Both the position numbers and the translations under genes were made by a program. From the NCBI GenBank assembly GCA_050329955.1, contig JBHJOH010000180.1:1-22245 (forward strand): a stretch of 22,245 nucleotides of DNA, written 5' to 3'. The notes below the pieces were generated by a model, which saw nothing but the letters and a program-made list of their open reading frames with translations, made no database searches and was not told the origin of the DNA. Below are positions 1 to 8,549 of this stretch, piece after piece (within the stretch, counting starts at the first letter, position 1; each line of letters starts with the position of its first letter). Source of the stretch: JAOUGY01 sp050329955 (GTDB lineage: Bacteria > Actinomycetota > Acidimicrobiia > Spongiisociales > ZC4RG35).

Positions 1-104
1 GCGCCCGCCTCTCGCGTGTGGTGAGGTTCCTGCGGTCGGGGCGGCCGAGGACTCCCGGGACCTGACTCCTTCAGCCTCGACCGGATACGGCCGACAGGAC
101 TGCC

Positions 105-2123
105 ATGAACATCGTGATCCTCGCGTTCGGCCCAACCAAGACCACGACGGCCGCCATCAGGAGAGGACGTCGGTTGGCGGGAGCGTCGGCTGCCATCGTG
201 GTGGTACCGGCCACCACGCTCGGGCGCTCCGTCAAGGTGACGGGTGCCGGCACGACCAAAACCAACGGATCGTCAGGTTTGGGGGAAGCACTGGAGGGAA
301 TGGAAGGTCCCACACTCCTGATCCACGATGATGCAGCCCTGGGGAGCCGCGCGCTCGCCGGCCTCAGCTCCGAGTTCGAGCGGCACCGGGCCATCATGGT
401 GCCGGGCACGAACGATGTGGGTTCAGACCACTTCGTCGGCGTCCTGCCACCCGCCGAGGGGGCCGAGACTGCGCTGGCCAGAATGCGAAGCCCCCATGCC
501 GGCGCGGAACTTCGACGGATCATCCCGACCGTGTTGTTCGGCTCGGCCCATGACCTGGCCGACCTCATCGACTCCAGAATCGTCGACCCCCGGACCACCC
601 TCACCGCCACCACGATGCGCTTCGTTGCCAGCACGGTTGTGGCGACCCACAACGGCACCTGCCGCCAGCGGTTGCACGCCCCGGCGGCACCGGACGGACG
701 ACCGCTGCTGGTCGCCAGCATGATCGTCAGGGACGAAGAGGAGACACTGGAGGATTGCCTCGCCTCACTCTCCGGGCTGGTGGATCGCATCGACCTGGTG
801 GACACCGGCTCGACGGACGCCACCATCGACATCGCCCGCCGGCACGGGGCCGAGGTCAGCACCATCGAATGGCGCGACGACTTCGGCTGGGCGCGCAATC
901 AGGCCCTCGAGCGGTCGCGGGACGCCCACTTCGTCCTCCACATCGACGCCGACGAACGCGTGGTCTGCCCGGACCCCATCGAGTTCCGCCGGTTTCTCGC
1001 CACATTCGGTGAGGAATACCAGGCCTTTCAGCCCCGCATCGTCAACTACCACGATCTCGAACGCCGGGCGGTCACCTCGGAATTCCGGGCCACCCGCATC
1101 TTCACCACCAGCGACACCGCCTTCCTCGGTGCGATCCACGAGTCGCCCGTGTTGGTCTCCAAGGGCGAAGTCTCCATCCCCACATCTCCACTCGACATGT
1201 TGTGGATCGACCACATCGGGTACTCACAACACTTCGTCGGGACCCGCAACAAGGCCGAACGCAACGTTCGCATCGCCGCCGCCGATGTCGACACCGATCA
1301 GAACTTCCGAACGCTGTTCCACTATGCCCGTTCTCTCCAGTTGAGCGACCCCACCAACCCAGCGATCGCCGACTACTTCCAGCGCTCCCTGACATTCGGC
1401 GAACAGGCCAACGAGCAGAGCCGAGCCCACGCCTACGGTTCCATGGCCGGCTACCGCCTCCAGGAAGGCGATGTCGAAGGGGCGTTGTCGCTGGCGAATC
1501 AGGGAGCCGAGCTCGTCCCGGCCGACGAGGTGTGCGCCGTCGCCGCCTGCGAGGCGCTGGCCCGGCTGGGTCGTGATCGTGAGATTCTGGAAGTCCTGGA
1601 GCGACGGCGCGTCGGTGGTCCGATCCCGCCGCTCTTCTCCACCGAACACCTCAGCCGGACACTCGACAGCCATGAGGTTGCGGCACTGGCGGCGGTCGGC
1701 CGCTTCGACGAGGCGTACGCCAAGGCCAGCACACTCCTGCAACGCGCTCCCGGCGCCTTCCAACACTGGGGACCGCTCATCAAGTCGGCTAGAGCCGCCG
1801 GGGTCGACCATGTCGAGTTGCTGGCACGGCTGGCCGTTTTCGACCCGAGCGGATCCTTCGACCGCATCATTGCGACCAACCTCGACGCAGCCACCACGGC
1901 GGCCTTCGCGGTGCGCTACTTCGAGCTGGGCGGAGCCCACGCCCAGGTGGCCGCCACCGGCATCCTCACCGCCATCGTCTCCGACGATCCCGATACGGCA
2001 CTGGTATTGACCACACCGGCCCATCGCCTGGAACCCGCCGTGATCCGCAAGCTCGCCTCGATGGCGGACGACCGGGGCTTTCCCGAGATCGCCGACGCGC
2101 TGATCGAACTGGCGGTGGCGTGA
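105..2123 (+). CDS. GT2 family glycosyltransferase with C-terminal TPR-like repeats
   Basis: 672 aa. A GT-A glycosyltransferase domain begins near residue 203 with the motif ASMIVRDEEETLEDCL, followed by VDTGSTDAT and the metal-binding HIDADER motif (near residue 285), all typical of family 2 enzymes that transfer sugars from nucleotide donors. Residues from about 400 onward are Ala/Leu-rich helical repeats resembling TPRs, a common tail in this family. The first 190 residues look like another, degenerate GT-A-like unit (LLIHDDAAL near residue 70), but this is less certain. The start is the ATG at 105 with a weak AGGA upstream. No signal peptide or membrane segment is visible, so it is probably cytoplasmic. 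Its place upstream of a sugar-nucleotide operon and flagellin suggests a role in flagellin or surface glycosylation (inference). Confidence 0.85.
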   Translation: MNIVILAFGPTKTTTAAIRRGRRLAGASAAIVVVPATTLGRSVKVTGAGTTKTNGSSGLGEALEGMEGPTLLIHDDAALGSRALAGLSSEFERHRAIMVPGTNDVGSDHFVGVLPPAEGAETALARMRSPHAGAELRRIIPTVLFGSAHDLADLIDSRIVDPRTTLTATTMRFVASTVVATHNGTCRQRLHAPAAPDGRPLLVASMIVRDEEETLEDCLASLSGLVDRIDLVDTGSTDATIDIARRHGAEVSTIEWRDDFGWARNQALERSRDAHFVLHIDADERVVCPDPIEFRRFLATFGEEYQAFQPRIVNYHDLERRAVTSEFRATRIFTTSDTAFLGAIHESPVLVSKGEVSIPTSPLDMLWIDHIGYSQHFVGTRNKAERNVRIAAADVDTDQNFRTLFHYARSLQLSDPTNPAIADYFQRSLTFGEQANEQSRAHAYGSMAGYRLQEGDVEGALSLANQGAELVPADEVCAVAACEALARLGRDREILEVLERRRVGGPIPPLFSTEHLSRTLDSHEVAALAAVGRFDEAYAKASTLLQRAPGAFQHWGPLIKSARAAGVDHVELLARLAVFDPSGSFDRIIATNLDAATTAAFAVRYFELGGAHAQVAATGILTAIVSDDPDTALVLTTPAHRLEPAVIRKLASMADDRGFPEIADALIELAVA

Positions 2124-2128
2124 GGAGC

Positions 2129-2145
2129 GAGCGACGAGCGACGAG
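2129..2145. repeat. Short heptamer tandem repeat between convergent genes
   Basis: Two full copies of GAGCGAC plus a partial third copy fill the 24-bp gap between the stop of the glycosyltransferase and the stop of the convergent WavE-like gene. No function is evident. Confidence 0.6.
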
Positions 2146-2147
2146 TC

Positions 2148-3035
2148 CTACCCGTCGATGTGTTCCCCGTACAGCTCCTGCCATTTGGTGTGCCACATAT
2201 ACATCGGCAGCTCGAGTTGGGACACCTGGGGCTCCAGGGTGGGCATTCGGATCCCCAGCTGCCAGGGCTCGAGCACCACGAAGTTGTTGACGATCGACAG
2301 GTCTGATCTCCGGATCAGCTCGGGGGAAACATCACCCGCCTGCTGATAGCCGACGTCGTGTCCCGCCGCTGCCAGGCATCCCAGCCACAGCACCTGTTCG
2401 TTGAAGTACCGGGGTGAGCCCCAGCGGAAGGCGGCTGGTCGCGGCTTGCCGACCAGCCATCCCGCCGACTCCGTTTCGTCGATGGTCGGCGTCGCCCACA
2501 GTCTGCGGAGATCGCTCGTCGTCCCGATGTGAACACAGTCGGAAGGATGGAACAAATAGCCCGGGGCGGCCCGGCCCGGCCGGGTGGCAATGGTGCTGGT
2601 GAGGATTCGCTGGTCGAACACGTCCAACTCGTCGACCCGGGTGGGATAGCGACCGATCCAGTCGACGAAGGCGGGGCTCTCGATCGGGGAATCGCTCCGC
2701 AGCTTGATCGACCAGGATCGCTCGCACCGCTCCACCCCGTTCCGGCTGGAAACCAACATGCGGTTCACGTTCATCATGCGGGGCGTTGCAGCCCCGTCCT
2801 CGTCGATGAGCGGCACCGAGCCCGGGTCCTCGTTGAGGATCACGTCGTCGGCGTCGAGGCCGACGACATCGGAGCCCTGCCAGGTCGAGACGATCAGCTG
2901 CGCCGCCGGAAGCACCCGCCGAACCGACGCCAGAACATCGGAGAGCCGAGGACCCACCGGCCCCTGAACCACCACCGAAACATCGTTGTCGGTCAACTCA
3001 CCCAACTCGAGGTCCTCCGCATCTACGCTGCGCAT
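2148..3035 (-). CDS. WavE-like lipopolysaccharide/surface polysaccharide synthesis protein
   Basis: 295 aa from the ATG at 3035. The N-terminal VSVVVQGPVG strand (residues 19-28), the ADDVILNEDPG stretch, the SIKLRSDSPI segment and the region around YFNEQVLWL resemble the WavE family, which is tied to lipopolysaccharide core or surface glycan synthesis and is GT-A-like. An alternative start is TTG at 3005 (residue 11), which has GGAGG 8 nt upstream, while the ATG at 3035 has no good ribosome binding site; the shorter 285-aa form is quite possible. The gene is transcribed against its neighbours; its ATG overlaps the ATG of the divergent gene at 3034. The family name is from recognition of motifs, not a search. 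Confidence 0.75.
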   Translation of the reverse strand: MRSVDAEDLELGELTDNDVSVVVQGPVGPRLSDVLASVRRVLPAAQLIVSTWQGSDVVGLDADDVILNEDPGSVPLIDEDGAATPRMMNVNRMLVSSRNGVERCERSWSIKLRSDSPIESPAFVDWIGRYPTRVDELDVFDQRILTSTIATRPGRAAPGYLFHPSDCVHIGTTSDLRRLWATPTIDETESAGWLVGKPRPAAFRWGSPRYFNEQVLWLGCLAAAGHDVGYQQAGDVSPELIRRSDLSIVNNFVVLEPWQLGIRMPTLEPQVSQLELPMYMWHTKWQELYGEHIDG

Positions 3036-4515
3036 GATGCCAGGTCTGACCTTGTTCCTAGTGGCGGGTGGTGACGCCCGCGCGATATCGAGCACCATGC
3101 GGGCGGCGCGGGCATTCTTCAAGGGCGTGGACGCAGAGGAGGTGACCCGTGGGCTCCACCCCGCCTTGTCCCCCGCCCCCCTCGATGCGGTGCCACTCAA
3201 CGCCTCGCTCGAGGAGGTCTGGTCTGGGGCATGCGCCGGGGCATCGTCGCCGTGGGTGCTGTTCCTGCAACCAGGCGATCGTATCTCCGGCGACCTGGAG
3301 AGCGTGACCAGGCTCATGGCGGACCCCACCATCGATACCATCGGGGTCACGTTGGAGCATCCGCCGCTGGTGCCGAACCCGACGATCTGGCCGGCAGCAC
3401 GGCTGGTGCGGGCTGCCACCTGGATGACCGCCGACCCCGAGCGGCTGACTGTTCGGGGCCAGCTCCGGATCCGATCCGGGGAGGTACTGGCCGATCCTCT
3501 GTACCGCACATGGGCCCTCGGGGCATTCGACCCGGCCGGCACCTCGATCGAGGCTGCCTGCGCGCTCCACCATGCCGGATTCCACGACGCCGCCCTCGTC
3601 CGACTGATCGACGTGGCCAACTCGTCGACGGATCATCGCGTAGTGGCAACTGCCTCACGCTATGCCACGATGGTGGCCGTCGCGGCCCGGCGCTCGGGGG
3701 TAGCCAAGCGCCCGGTCGAGGATTGGCTGCGGAGTTCAGGACGTTCCCAACCGGCGCTGGTGTGGTCGGCGATCGTCGAGCTGGGCCGGGACCACCCGGG
3801 TGGAGCGTGGCTGAGGCTGCGGGAGGCGAGTGAGCAACGACCCGACCCGGCCAGCGGCATCGATCCCGCCGTACTCGGTGCCTTGTCCACCGGACTCGAG
3901 GGCATGATGGCAGTCCGCCAGACCGAAGCCCTCAAATACCGCGAGGTCCTCAGATCGTCGAGCGACGATCGCCGCCGGCGGGCGGCACACTCCCTCGTGC
4001 ATGCCTGGGCCGGGTCGGGGTTGGATCCCGCCGACTTGTTCACCGACCTCGATGCGGAGGCACGCGCTGCGATCGGGGATGCACTCAGCACAGTCGCTGC
4101 CATGGACGTCGACCTCTGGCTCGCCACGATCGAGGCCTATCTCGAGCATGCCACCCTCACCGACCGGCTGGCCGGACGGATCACGACGACGGCCGCCACT
4201 CATGGGCTCGACACGGCCACCGCCTGGAGCACCCGGCTCCGATCGGTCGGCCTGGCCCGATTCTGCCCACTCCTCGAGATCGCCAGGATGCACACGAACC
4301 CGGTCGACCGGACCGTCGCCGCCGCCATCGCCCTTTACGACCTGCAGGATGCCGGCGCCGCTCCCCTGTTCCGATCCGCCGTCGAGGCCGTCCCCACCCA
4401 TCGCCTCCCCGCCATGCTGTCCGCTCTCCAGTCCCGCGTCCCCGCCGCCGTCGAAGCAGCGAGAGAAGCCGCCGCCACCACGGAGAAGCGCCGAATAGCC
4501 GCCAGTAGCCAGTAG
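3034..4515 (+). CDS. Hypothetical GT-A-like protein with helical-repeat C-terminus
   Basis: 493 aa from the first ATG at 3034; a second ATG follows at 3037. The N-terminus (GLTLFLVAGGDARA) looks like the first strand of a GT-A fold, and SSPWVLFLQPGDRI near residue 80 occupies the place where family 2 glycosyltransferases carry their metal-binding DxD, here replaced by QPGD. It may therefore be an inactive or non-metal relative. From about residue 170 the protein is Ala/Leu/Arg-rich helices like TPR or HEAT repeats, echoing the layout of the protein encoded at 105-2123. No Shine-Dalgarno is visible upstream. I cannot assign a reaction; the context suggests glycan assembly or scaffolding. Confidence 0.7.
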   Translation: MMPGLTLFLVAGGDARAISSTMRAARAFFKGVDAEEVTRGLHPALSPAPLDAVPLNASLEEVWSGACAGASSPWVLFLQPGDRISGDLESVTRLMADPTIDTIGVTLEHPPLVPNPTIWPAARLVRAATWMTADPERLTVRGQLRIRSGEVLADPLYRTWALGAFDPAGTSIEAACALHHAGFHDAALVRLIDVANSSTDHRVVATASRYATMVAVAARRSGVAKRPVEDWLRSSGRSQPALVWSAIVELGRDHPGGAWLRLREASEQRPDPASGIDPAVLGALSTGLEGMMAVRQTEALKYREVLRSSSDDRRRRAAHSLVHAWAGSGLDPADLFTDLDAEARAAIGDALSTVAAMDVDLWLATIEAYLEHATLTDRLAGRITTTAATHGLDTATAWSTRLRSVGLARFCPLLEIARMHTNPVDRTVAAAIALYDLQDAGAAPLFRSAVEAVPTHRLPAMLSALQSRVPAAVEAAREAAATTEKRRIAASSQ

Positions 4516-4529
4516 CCAGCAGCCAGCAG
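4504..4529. repeat. Heptamer tandem repeat spanning a stop codon
   Basis: Units AGTAGCC, AGTAGCC, AGCAGCC and a partial AGCAG run through the last codons and the TAG stop of the upstream gene into the 60-bp gap before the phosphodiesterase gene. Seven-base units shift the reading frame, so a change in copy number would alter the C-terminus of the upstream protein. Confidence 0.6.
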
Positions 4530-4576
4530 TTCGATCGCCTTAAGGCGCGCCCGCTGTCTGCCGACAGGTCTTGGAC

Positions 4577-5206
4577 ATGGATTTCCTGGCCCACCGCGGG
4601 CTATGGACGGAACCCGCGGAACAGAACGGCCTGGACGCCTGCAAGGAAGCCTGGCGGGCAGGATTTGGAATAGAGACCGACATCCGAGACCGACCGGGCG
4701 AGATCGTGGTTTCCCACGACCCTGCCCCGGGCGGTGACCTGGTCACGCTGGAGATGCTGCTCGCCGAGCATGCCGCCATCGGATCGTCGACACCACTCGC
4801 ACTCAACGTGAAGGCGTGCGGCCTCGCCGTGCCCACCGCAAAACGGCTGGCAGAACAGGGCACGGTTGGTGCCTTCGTCTTCGACCTGGCGGTACCCGAC
4901 GCGCTTGGCTGGTTGGCGGCCGGGATCGACGTGTTCACCCGGCACTCCGACGTCGAGCCTGACCCGGTGCTCTACGAACGGTGCGCCGGGGTGTGGCTCG
5001 ACTCGTTCGGCCCCGAGTGGTGGACACCTGAGGTCATCGCCCACCACATCGAAGCCGGAAAGCAGGTGGCCATCGTGTCTCCGGAGCTGCACGGACGTCC
5101 CTATCTCGCAGTCTGGGAGTCGCTCGCATCGTCGGGCGTCCACCAGGCACCCGGTGTGTTCCTCTGCACCGACTATCCGCTGGCGGCACAGGAGTGGTTC
5201 GCATGA
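4577..5206 (+). CDS. GDPD-like (glycerophosphodiester phosphodiesterase family) protein
   Basis: 209 aa from the ATG at 4577; a TTG at 4571 is an alternative. The sequence shows the TIM-barrel GDPD signature in order: AHRG (His6, Arg7), GIETDIRD (Glu33, Asp35), VVSHDP (His47) and a conserved-type Lys in LNVKA (Lys79). Family members hydrolyse phosphodiesters such as glycerophosphodiesters using a metal held by the Glu/Asp pair and two histidines. It is shorter than typical GDPDs (about 240-300 aa) and has no signal peptide, so it probably acts in the cytoplasm. It is the first gene of a coupled operon; its TGA overlaps the ATG of the next gene (ATGA). With a HAD phosphatase and nucleotidyltransferases next to it, it probably works on a glycan precursor rather than on membrane lipid catabolism (inference). 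Confidence 0.8.
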   Translation: MDFLAHRGLWTEPAEQNGLDACKEAWRAGFGIETDIRDRPGEIVVSHDPAPGGDLVTLEMLLAEHAAIGSSTPLALNVKACGLAVPTAKRLAEQGTVGAFVFDLAVPDALGWLAAGIDVFTRHSDVEPDPVLYERCAGVWLDSFGPEWWTPEVIAHHIEAGKQVAIVSPELHGRPYLAVWESLASSGVHQAPGVFLCTDYPLAAQEWFA

Positions 5207-5835
5207 AGATCACGGCAGTGGTGTTCGACATGGACGGCGTGCTCATCGACGCCCGGGAGTGGCACTACGAAGCCCTCAACCGGGCCCTGGGCCACTTCGG
5301 GTACACGATTTCGCGCTTCGATCACCTCGTCACCTACGACGGTCTCCCCACCCGTCACAAGCTCGAGATGCTGAGCCGGGAGCGGGGCCTTCCCCGGTCG
5401 CTGCACAACTTCCTCAACGCCCTCAAGCAGAACTACACGATGGAGATCGTCCACGCCCGCTGCAAGCCCACCTTTCAGCACGAGTTCGCCCTGAGTCGGC
5501 TCCACGCCGAGGGCTACCGGCTGGCGGTGGCCTCGAACTCGATCCAGAACACCGTCGACGTCATGATGGAGAAGGCCGACCTGAGCCGCTACCTGGCCGT
5601 CCGCATGAGCAATGAGTGCGTGGCCCGCGGCAAGCCTGACCCCGAGATCTACACGAAGACCTTCGACTCCCTCGGCGTGTCACCCGACGAGACACTGGTG
5701 ATCGAGGACAACGAGAAGGGCATCAAGGCGGCGAGCGAGGCGGGCGCCCACGTCATGCCGGTACGCGAGCCCACCGATGTCACCTACGACCGAATCCGCA
5801 ACGAGATCGACCTCATCGAAGGACGTGGACTGTGA
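5203..5835 (+). CDS. HAD-superfamily hydrolase (beta-phosphoglucomutase/phosphatase-like)
   Basis: 210 aa. All four HAD motifs are present: FDMDG (nucleophile Asp9, acid/base Asp11), ASNS (Ser111), RGKPDPEIY (Lys144) and VIEDNEKG (Glu168, Asp169). The helical cap between motifs I and II places it in subclass I, with phosphoglycolate phosphatase and beta-phosphoglucomutase. The ATG at 5203 overlaps the upstream stop, with GGAG 8 nt before it; a GTG at 5194 is less likely. Its stop overlaps the GTG of the nucleotidyltransferase. It probably dephosphorylates, or moves the phosphate on, a sugar or polyol phosphate before or after activation by that enzyme. The substrate cannot be read from sequence. 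Confidence 0.88.
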   Translation: MKITAVVFDMDGVLIDAREWHYEALNRALGHFGYTISRFDHLVTYDGLPTRHKLEMLSRERGLPRSLHNFLNALKQNYTMEIVHARCKPTFQHEFALSRLHAEGYRLAVASNSIQNTVDVMMEKADLSRYLAVRMSNECVARGKPDPEIYTKTFDSLGVSPDETLVIEDNEKGIKAASEAGAHVMPVREPTDVTYDRIRNEIDLIEGRGL

Positions 5836-6560
5836 AGACGCTCATGCTGGCCGCCGGTGGCTCCAAGGCCTACGCCGACGCCGGCTTCTTCTTCCCGAAG
5901 AACCTCACCGAGATCGCCGGTCGGCCGCTCATCGAACACGCCATCGCGGGCCTCGGTGATACCGCTCGTGACCACCGGCTGGTGGTGGCGATCACCGCCG
6001 AGGAAGACCTTCGCTACCACACCGCCCGGGTCATCCGTCTGATCGAGCCGACCGCCGAGGTGGTGACAGTGGGAGAGACCTCGGGGGCAGCCTGCACCGC
6101 GCTCATCGCCATCGACCATCTGCCCGACGACGAGCCGCTCCTCATCGTCAACGGTGACGCCGTCGTCGACGTGGACCTCGGCGCCGTCATCTCGGGCTTC
6201 GAGGATGCGGGTTTCGACGCCGGCGTGCTCGTGTTCGAGGGGGTCCACCCCCGCTGGTCCTACGTCAGGGTCGACGACGCCGGGTTGGTCATCGAGGCGA
6301 GCGAGAAGCGACCCATCAGCCGTCTCGCCACCGCCGGGGTCTACTGGTTCGCCCGTGGCCGGGACTTCGTCGACGCCGCCATGGCGATGATCCGCAAGGA
6401 CGCCTCCGTCGACGGCCGCTTCTTCGTGTGTCCCACGTTCAACGAGATGGTGCTCAACAACAAGCGCATCGGCGTTCACCAACTCGATCGGAACGCCTAT
6501 CACTCGCTGCACGACCCGCAGGCGATTCCCCGCTTCGAAGGGAGCCTCACCAATGTCTGA
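5832..6560 (+). CDS. Nucleotidyltransferase family protein (sugar-nucleotide synthesis), atypical signature
   Basis: 242 aa, GTG start in a GTGA overlap with the HAD gene. The fold signature of NTP:sugar-phosphate nucleotidyltransferases is visible: MLAAGG at the N-terminus, FPKNL (Lys23), GETSGAACTAL and LIVNGDAVVDVD (metal Asp109). The nucleotide-binding loop, normally G-x-G-x-R, reads GGSKAYADAG, so the usual Arg is missing or replaced by Lys. It resembles the second nucleotidyltransferase encoded at 6951-7715 (both have GxxSGAACTAL/GVTEGAACTVL-type segments and the HPRWS/HPKWS motif), implying duplication. It may activate an unusual sugar or polyol phosphate, or be regulatory. Confidence 0.85.
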   Translation: MKTLMLAAGGSKAYADAGFFFPKNLTEIAGRPLIEHAIAGLGDTARDHRLVVAITAEEDLRYHTARVIRLIEPTAEVVTVGETSGAACTALIAIDHLPDDEPLLIVNGDAVVDVDLGAVISGFEDAGFDAGVLVFEGVHPRWSYVRVDDAGLVIEASEKRPISRLATAGVYWFARGRDFVDAAMAMIRKDASVDGRFFVCPTFNEMVLNNKRIGVHQLDRNAYHSLHDPQAIPRFEGSLTNV

Positions 6561-6954
6561 ACCATCCGGGCCTGTTCGCTCGACACCCGACGTCATCGAC
6601 CGCGGCTGGGAGCAGGTGACCCAGGCCCATCTCGACGACATGGTTCGCGGATGGTTCGTCGGAGACTTCGAGCCGTCGGTGGTCCGCATGTCCGAAGCCG
6701 AGGTGGCCGTGCAACGCTTCCGGGCCGGCGACATCGAGGCGGAGCACCATCATCGTGCCGCCGTGGAGGTGACCGTGATCGTCTCGGGTCGGGCGATCAT
6801 GTGCGGCCGGGAGGTCACCGCCGGAGACATCCTGGTTCTGCCCCCGGGGACCGCCACCAGCTTCCGGGCATTGGAGGACACCGTGACCGCGGTGGTCAAG
6901 ACCCCCAGCGTCCTCGGTGACAAGTACCCCGGCGTATTCGAAGGAGAGCTGTGA
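6553..6954 (+). CDS. Cupin-domain protein
   Basis: 133 aa. The first cupin motif is clear: EAEHHHRAAVEVTVIVSG, with His65-His67 and Glu72 as likely metal ligands, followed by the second motif GDILVLPPGT. The fold is a small beta-barrel; relatives act as sugar epimerases, isomerases or binding proteins. It begins within the end of the upstream nucleotidyltransferase gene (8-bp overlap) with GGGAG upstream of its ATG, and its own end overlaps the next gene, so all are translated together. Sitting between two nucleotidyltransferases it probably processes or senses the activated sugar. The reaction is unknown. Confidence 0.85.
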   Translation: MSEPSGPVRSTPDVIDRGWEQVTQAHLDDMVRGWFVGDFEPSVVRMSEAEVAVQRFRAGDIEAEHHHRAAVEVTVIVSGRAIMCGREVTAGDILVLPPGTATSFRALEDTVTAVVKTPSVLGDKYPGVFEGEL

Positions 6955-7715
6955 GCACCCTCACCATCGTCGTTCCCATGGCCGGCCGCGGCTCGCGTTT
7001 CGCCGACGCCGGTTACGCCCTCCCCAAGCCACTGATCGACATCGAGGGGCGGGCGATGATCGAACTGGTCATCGACAACCTCACCCCGAGTCGACCCCAC
7101 CGGTTCGTGTTCATCGCCCAGCGGGCCCACGACGCCGAGTTCGGACTCTCGGAACGACTTCGGACCTGGGCACCCGGCTCCGACGTCGTGCTGATCGACG
7201 GAGTGACCGAGGGTGCCGCCTGCACGGTGCTCACGGCCCGCGACGTGATCGACGGCGAGGCGCCGCTCATGATCGCCAACAGCGATCAGTACGTCGACTA
7301 CTCGATCGACCGCTACCTCGATGCCTGGGACGTTGTCGGGACCGACGGGTTCATCATGACCATGACCGCCACCCACCCCAAGTGGAGTTTCATCCGCTTC
7401 GACGACACAGGAAGGGCAGTCGGGGTGGCCGAGAAGGTCCCGGTCTCCGATGTGGCAACCGTGGGCATCTACAACTTCGCCACCGCCACCCACTTCACCC
7501 GTTCGGCCGAAGCGATGATGGCGGCCGATGACAGGGTCAACGGCGAGTACTACGTCGCTCCCACCTATGACCATCTGGTGGCCGCCGGTGGGACCCTGGG
7601 ACATCACGGGATCGGTTCGGAAGCCGATGGGATGTACGGACTCGGAACCCCGGACGATCTCGCCCTGTTCCTCAGCCACCCCATCAAGCAGACAGCGCTT
7701 CGAAGCGTCGCCTGA
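6951..7715 (+). CDS. Nucleotidyltransferase family protein (sugar-nucleotide synthesis)
   Basis: 254 aa, GTG start at 6951 with GGAGAG just upstream and a GTGA overlap with the cupin gene. It has the canonical signature PMAGRGSRFADAGYALPKPL (residues 9-28), the GVTEGAACTVL segment and the metal-binding NSDQ (Asp112). Such proteins join a nucleotide to a sugar phosphate, or in some surface-glycan clusters to other phosphorylated groups. Unlike its paralogue at 5832-6560 all signature residues are intact, so this is probably the active enzyme of the pair. Substrate not predictable. Confidence 0.88.
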   Translation: MSTLTIVVPMAGRGSRFADAGYALPKPLIDIEGRAMIELVIDNLTPSRPHRFVFIAQRAHDAEFGLSERLRTWAPGSDVVLIDGVTEGAACTVLTARDVIDGEAPLMIANSDQYVDYSIDRYLDAWDVVGTDGFIMTMTATHPKWSFIRFDDTGRAVGVAEKVPVSDVATVGIYNFATATHFTRSAEAMMAADDRVNGEYYVAPTYDHLVAAGGTLGHHGIGSEADGMYGLGTPDDLALFLSHPIKQTALRSVA

Positions 7716-7727
7716 ACCAGGAGCATC

Positions 7728-8549
7728 ATGTCCGCCCTCATCGAATACGCCGATCGTCAACGCAGTGTCTACGACACCCACGCCACCGACCGGGAGGCAG
7801 CCGAGGCGCTCGTGGGCCCGAACTACGACGTGCTGAGCCAGGAGGCGAGGCACCAAGCGGAGTTCATCGTCAACGAGTACCTCCGGCGACAACGCACCGC
7901 GTATGGCGAGGAGATCGACCTGTCGGTGCCCATCCTCGACTTCGGCTGCGGAGTCGGTCGGGTGATGAGGGAAGTTCGTTCGTTCGGATTCACGAACGTC
8001 GACGGTGTCGACATCTCCGAGAAGATGCTCGAACACGCTGCTTCCGATCCGATGCTGAGCGGGTCCCGGCTCTGGGTGTCCAGCGGGATGGACCTGGGTT
8101 CGGCACCCCGCGATCACTACGGGCTCATCTACTCGACCATCTGCATGAACCACATTTCGATGCGGCACACCAGGACTCGCATCCTGGAAGCGATGGCAGA
8201 GAGTCTGCGCCCCGGGGGTGTGGTCGCCGTCGAGTTCTTCATCTATCCCGGAGTCGACTCGTACCGTATTCCCCGGAGCCATGCCCGATGGGCGGAGAAT
8301 CGACCCGCGCACGACACCAACTCGGGGTGCGACGTGTGGATCACACCGGATCAGTTGGGAGACGTGTACCAGGACTTCCGAGTCTTCTTCGCCGACCTGC
8401 AGTTCCAGGAGTTCGACATCTTCGACGACTACACCGTCTACGACCCGGAAGCCATCTACCCGTACCGGCGCAACGCCCTCCTGATCTCGGGCAGCAAAGG
8501 TAGGAGCCTGGCGCTCAAGTACTTCGGACCCACCCGCACGGACTGGTGA
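7728..8549 (+). CDS. SAM-dependent methyltransferase
   Basis: 273 aa. Motif I of class I methyltransferases is present as ILDFGCGVGRVM (residues 69-80), followed by VDGVDISEKML (motif II acidic residue binding SAM) and a later LRPGGVVAVEFF segment (motif post I/III). AGGAG lies 7 nt before the ATG at 7728, and the gap to the previous gene is only 12 nt. It is the last gene of the operon before flagellin. It probably methylates a sugar of the glycan; O- or N-methylation of flagellin sugars is common in other bacteria, but the acceptor here is inferred from context only. Confidence 0.88.
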   Translation: MSALIEYADRQRSVYDTHATDREAAEALVGPNYDVLSQEARHQAEFIVNEYLRRQRTAYGEEIDLSVPILDFGCGVGRVMREVRSFGFTNVDGVDISEKMLEHAASDPMLSGSRLWVSSGMDLGSAPRDHYGLIYSTICMNHISMRHTRTRILEAMAESLRPGGVVAVEFFIYPGVDSYRIPRSHARWAENRPAHDTNSGCDVWITPDQLGDVYQDFRVFFADLQFQEFDIFDDYTVYDPEAIYPYRRNALLISGSKGRSLALKYFGPTRTDW

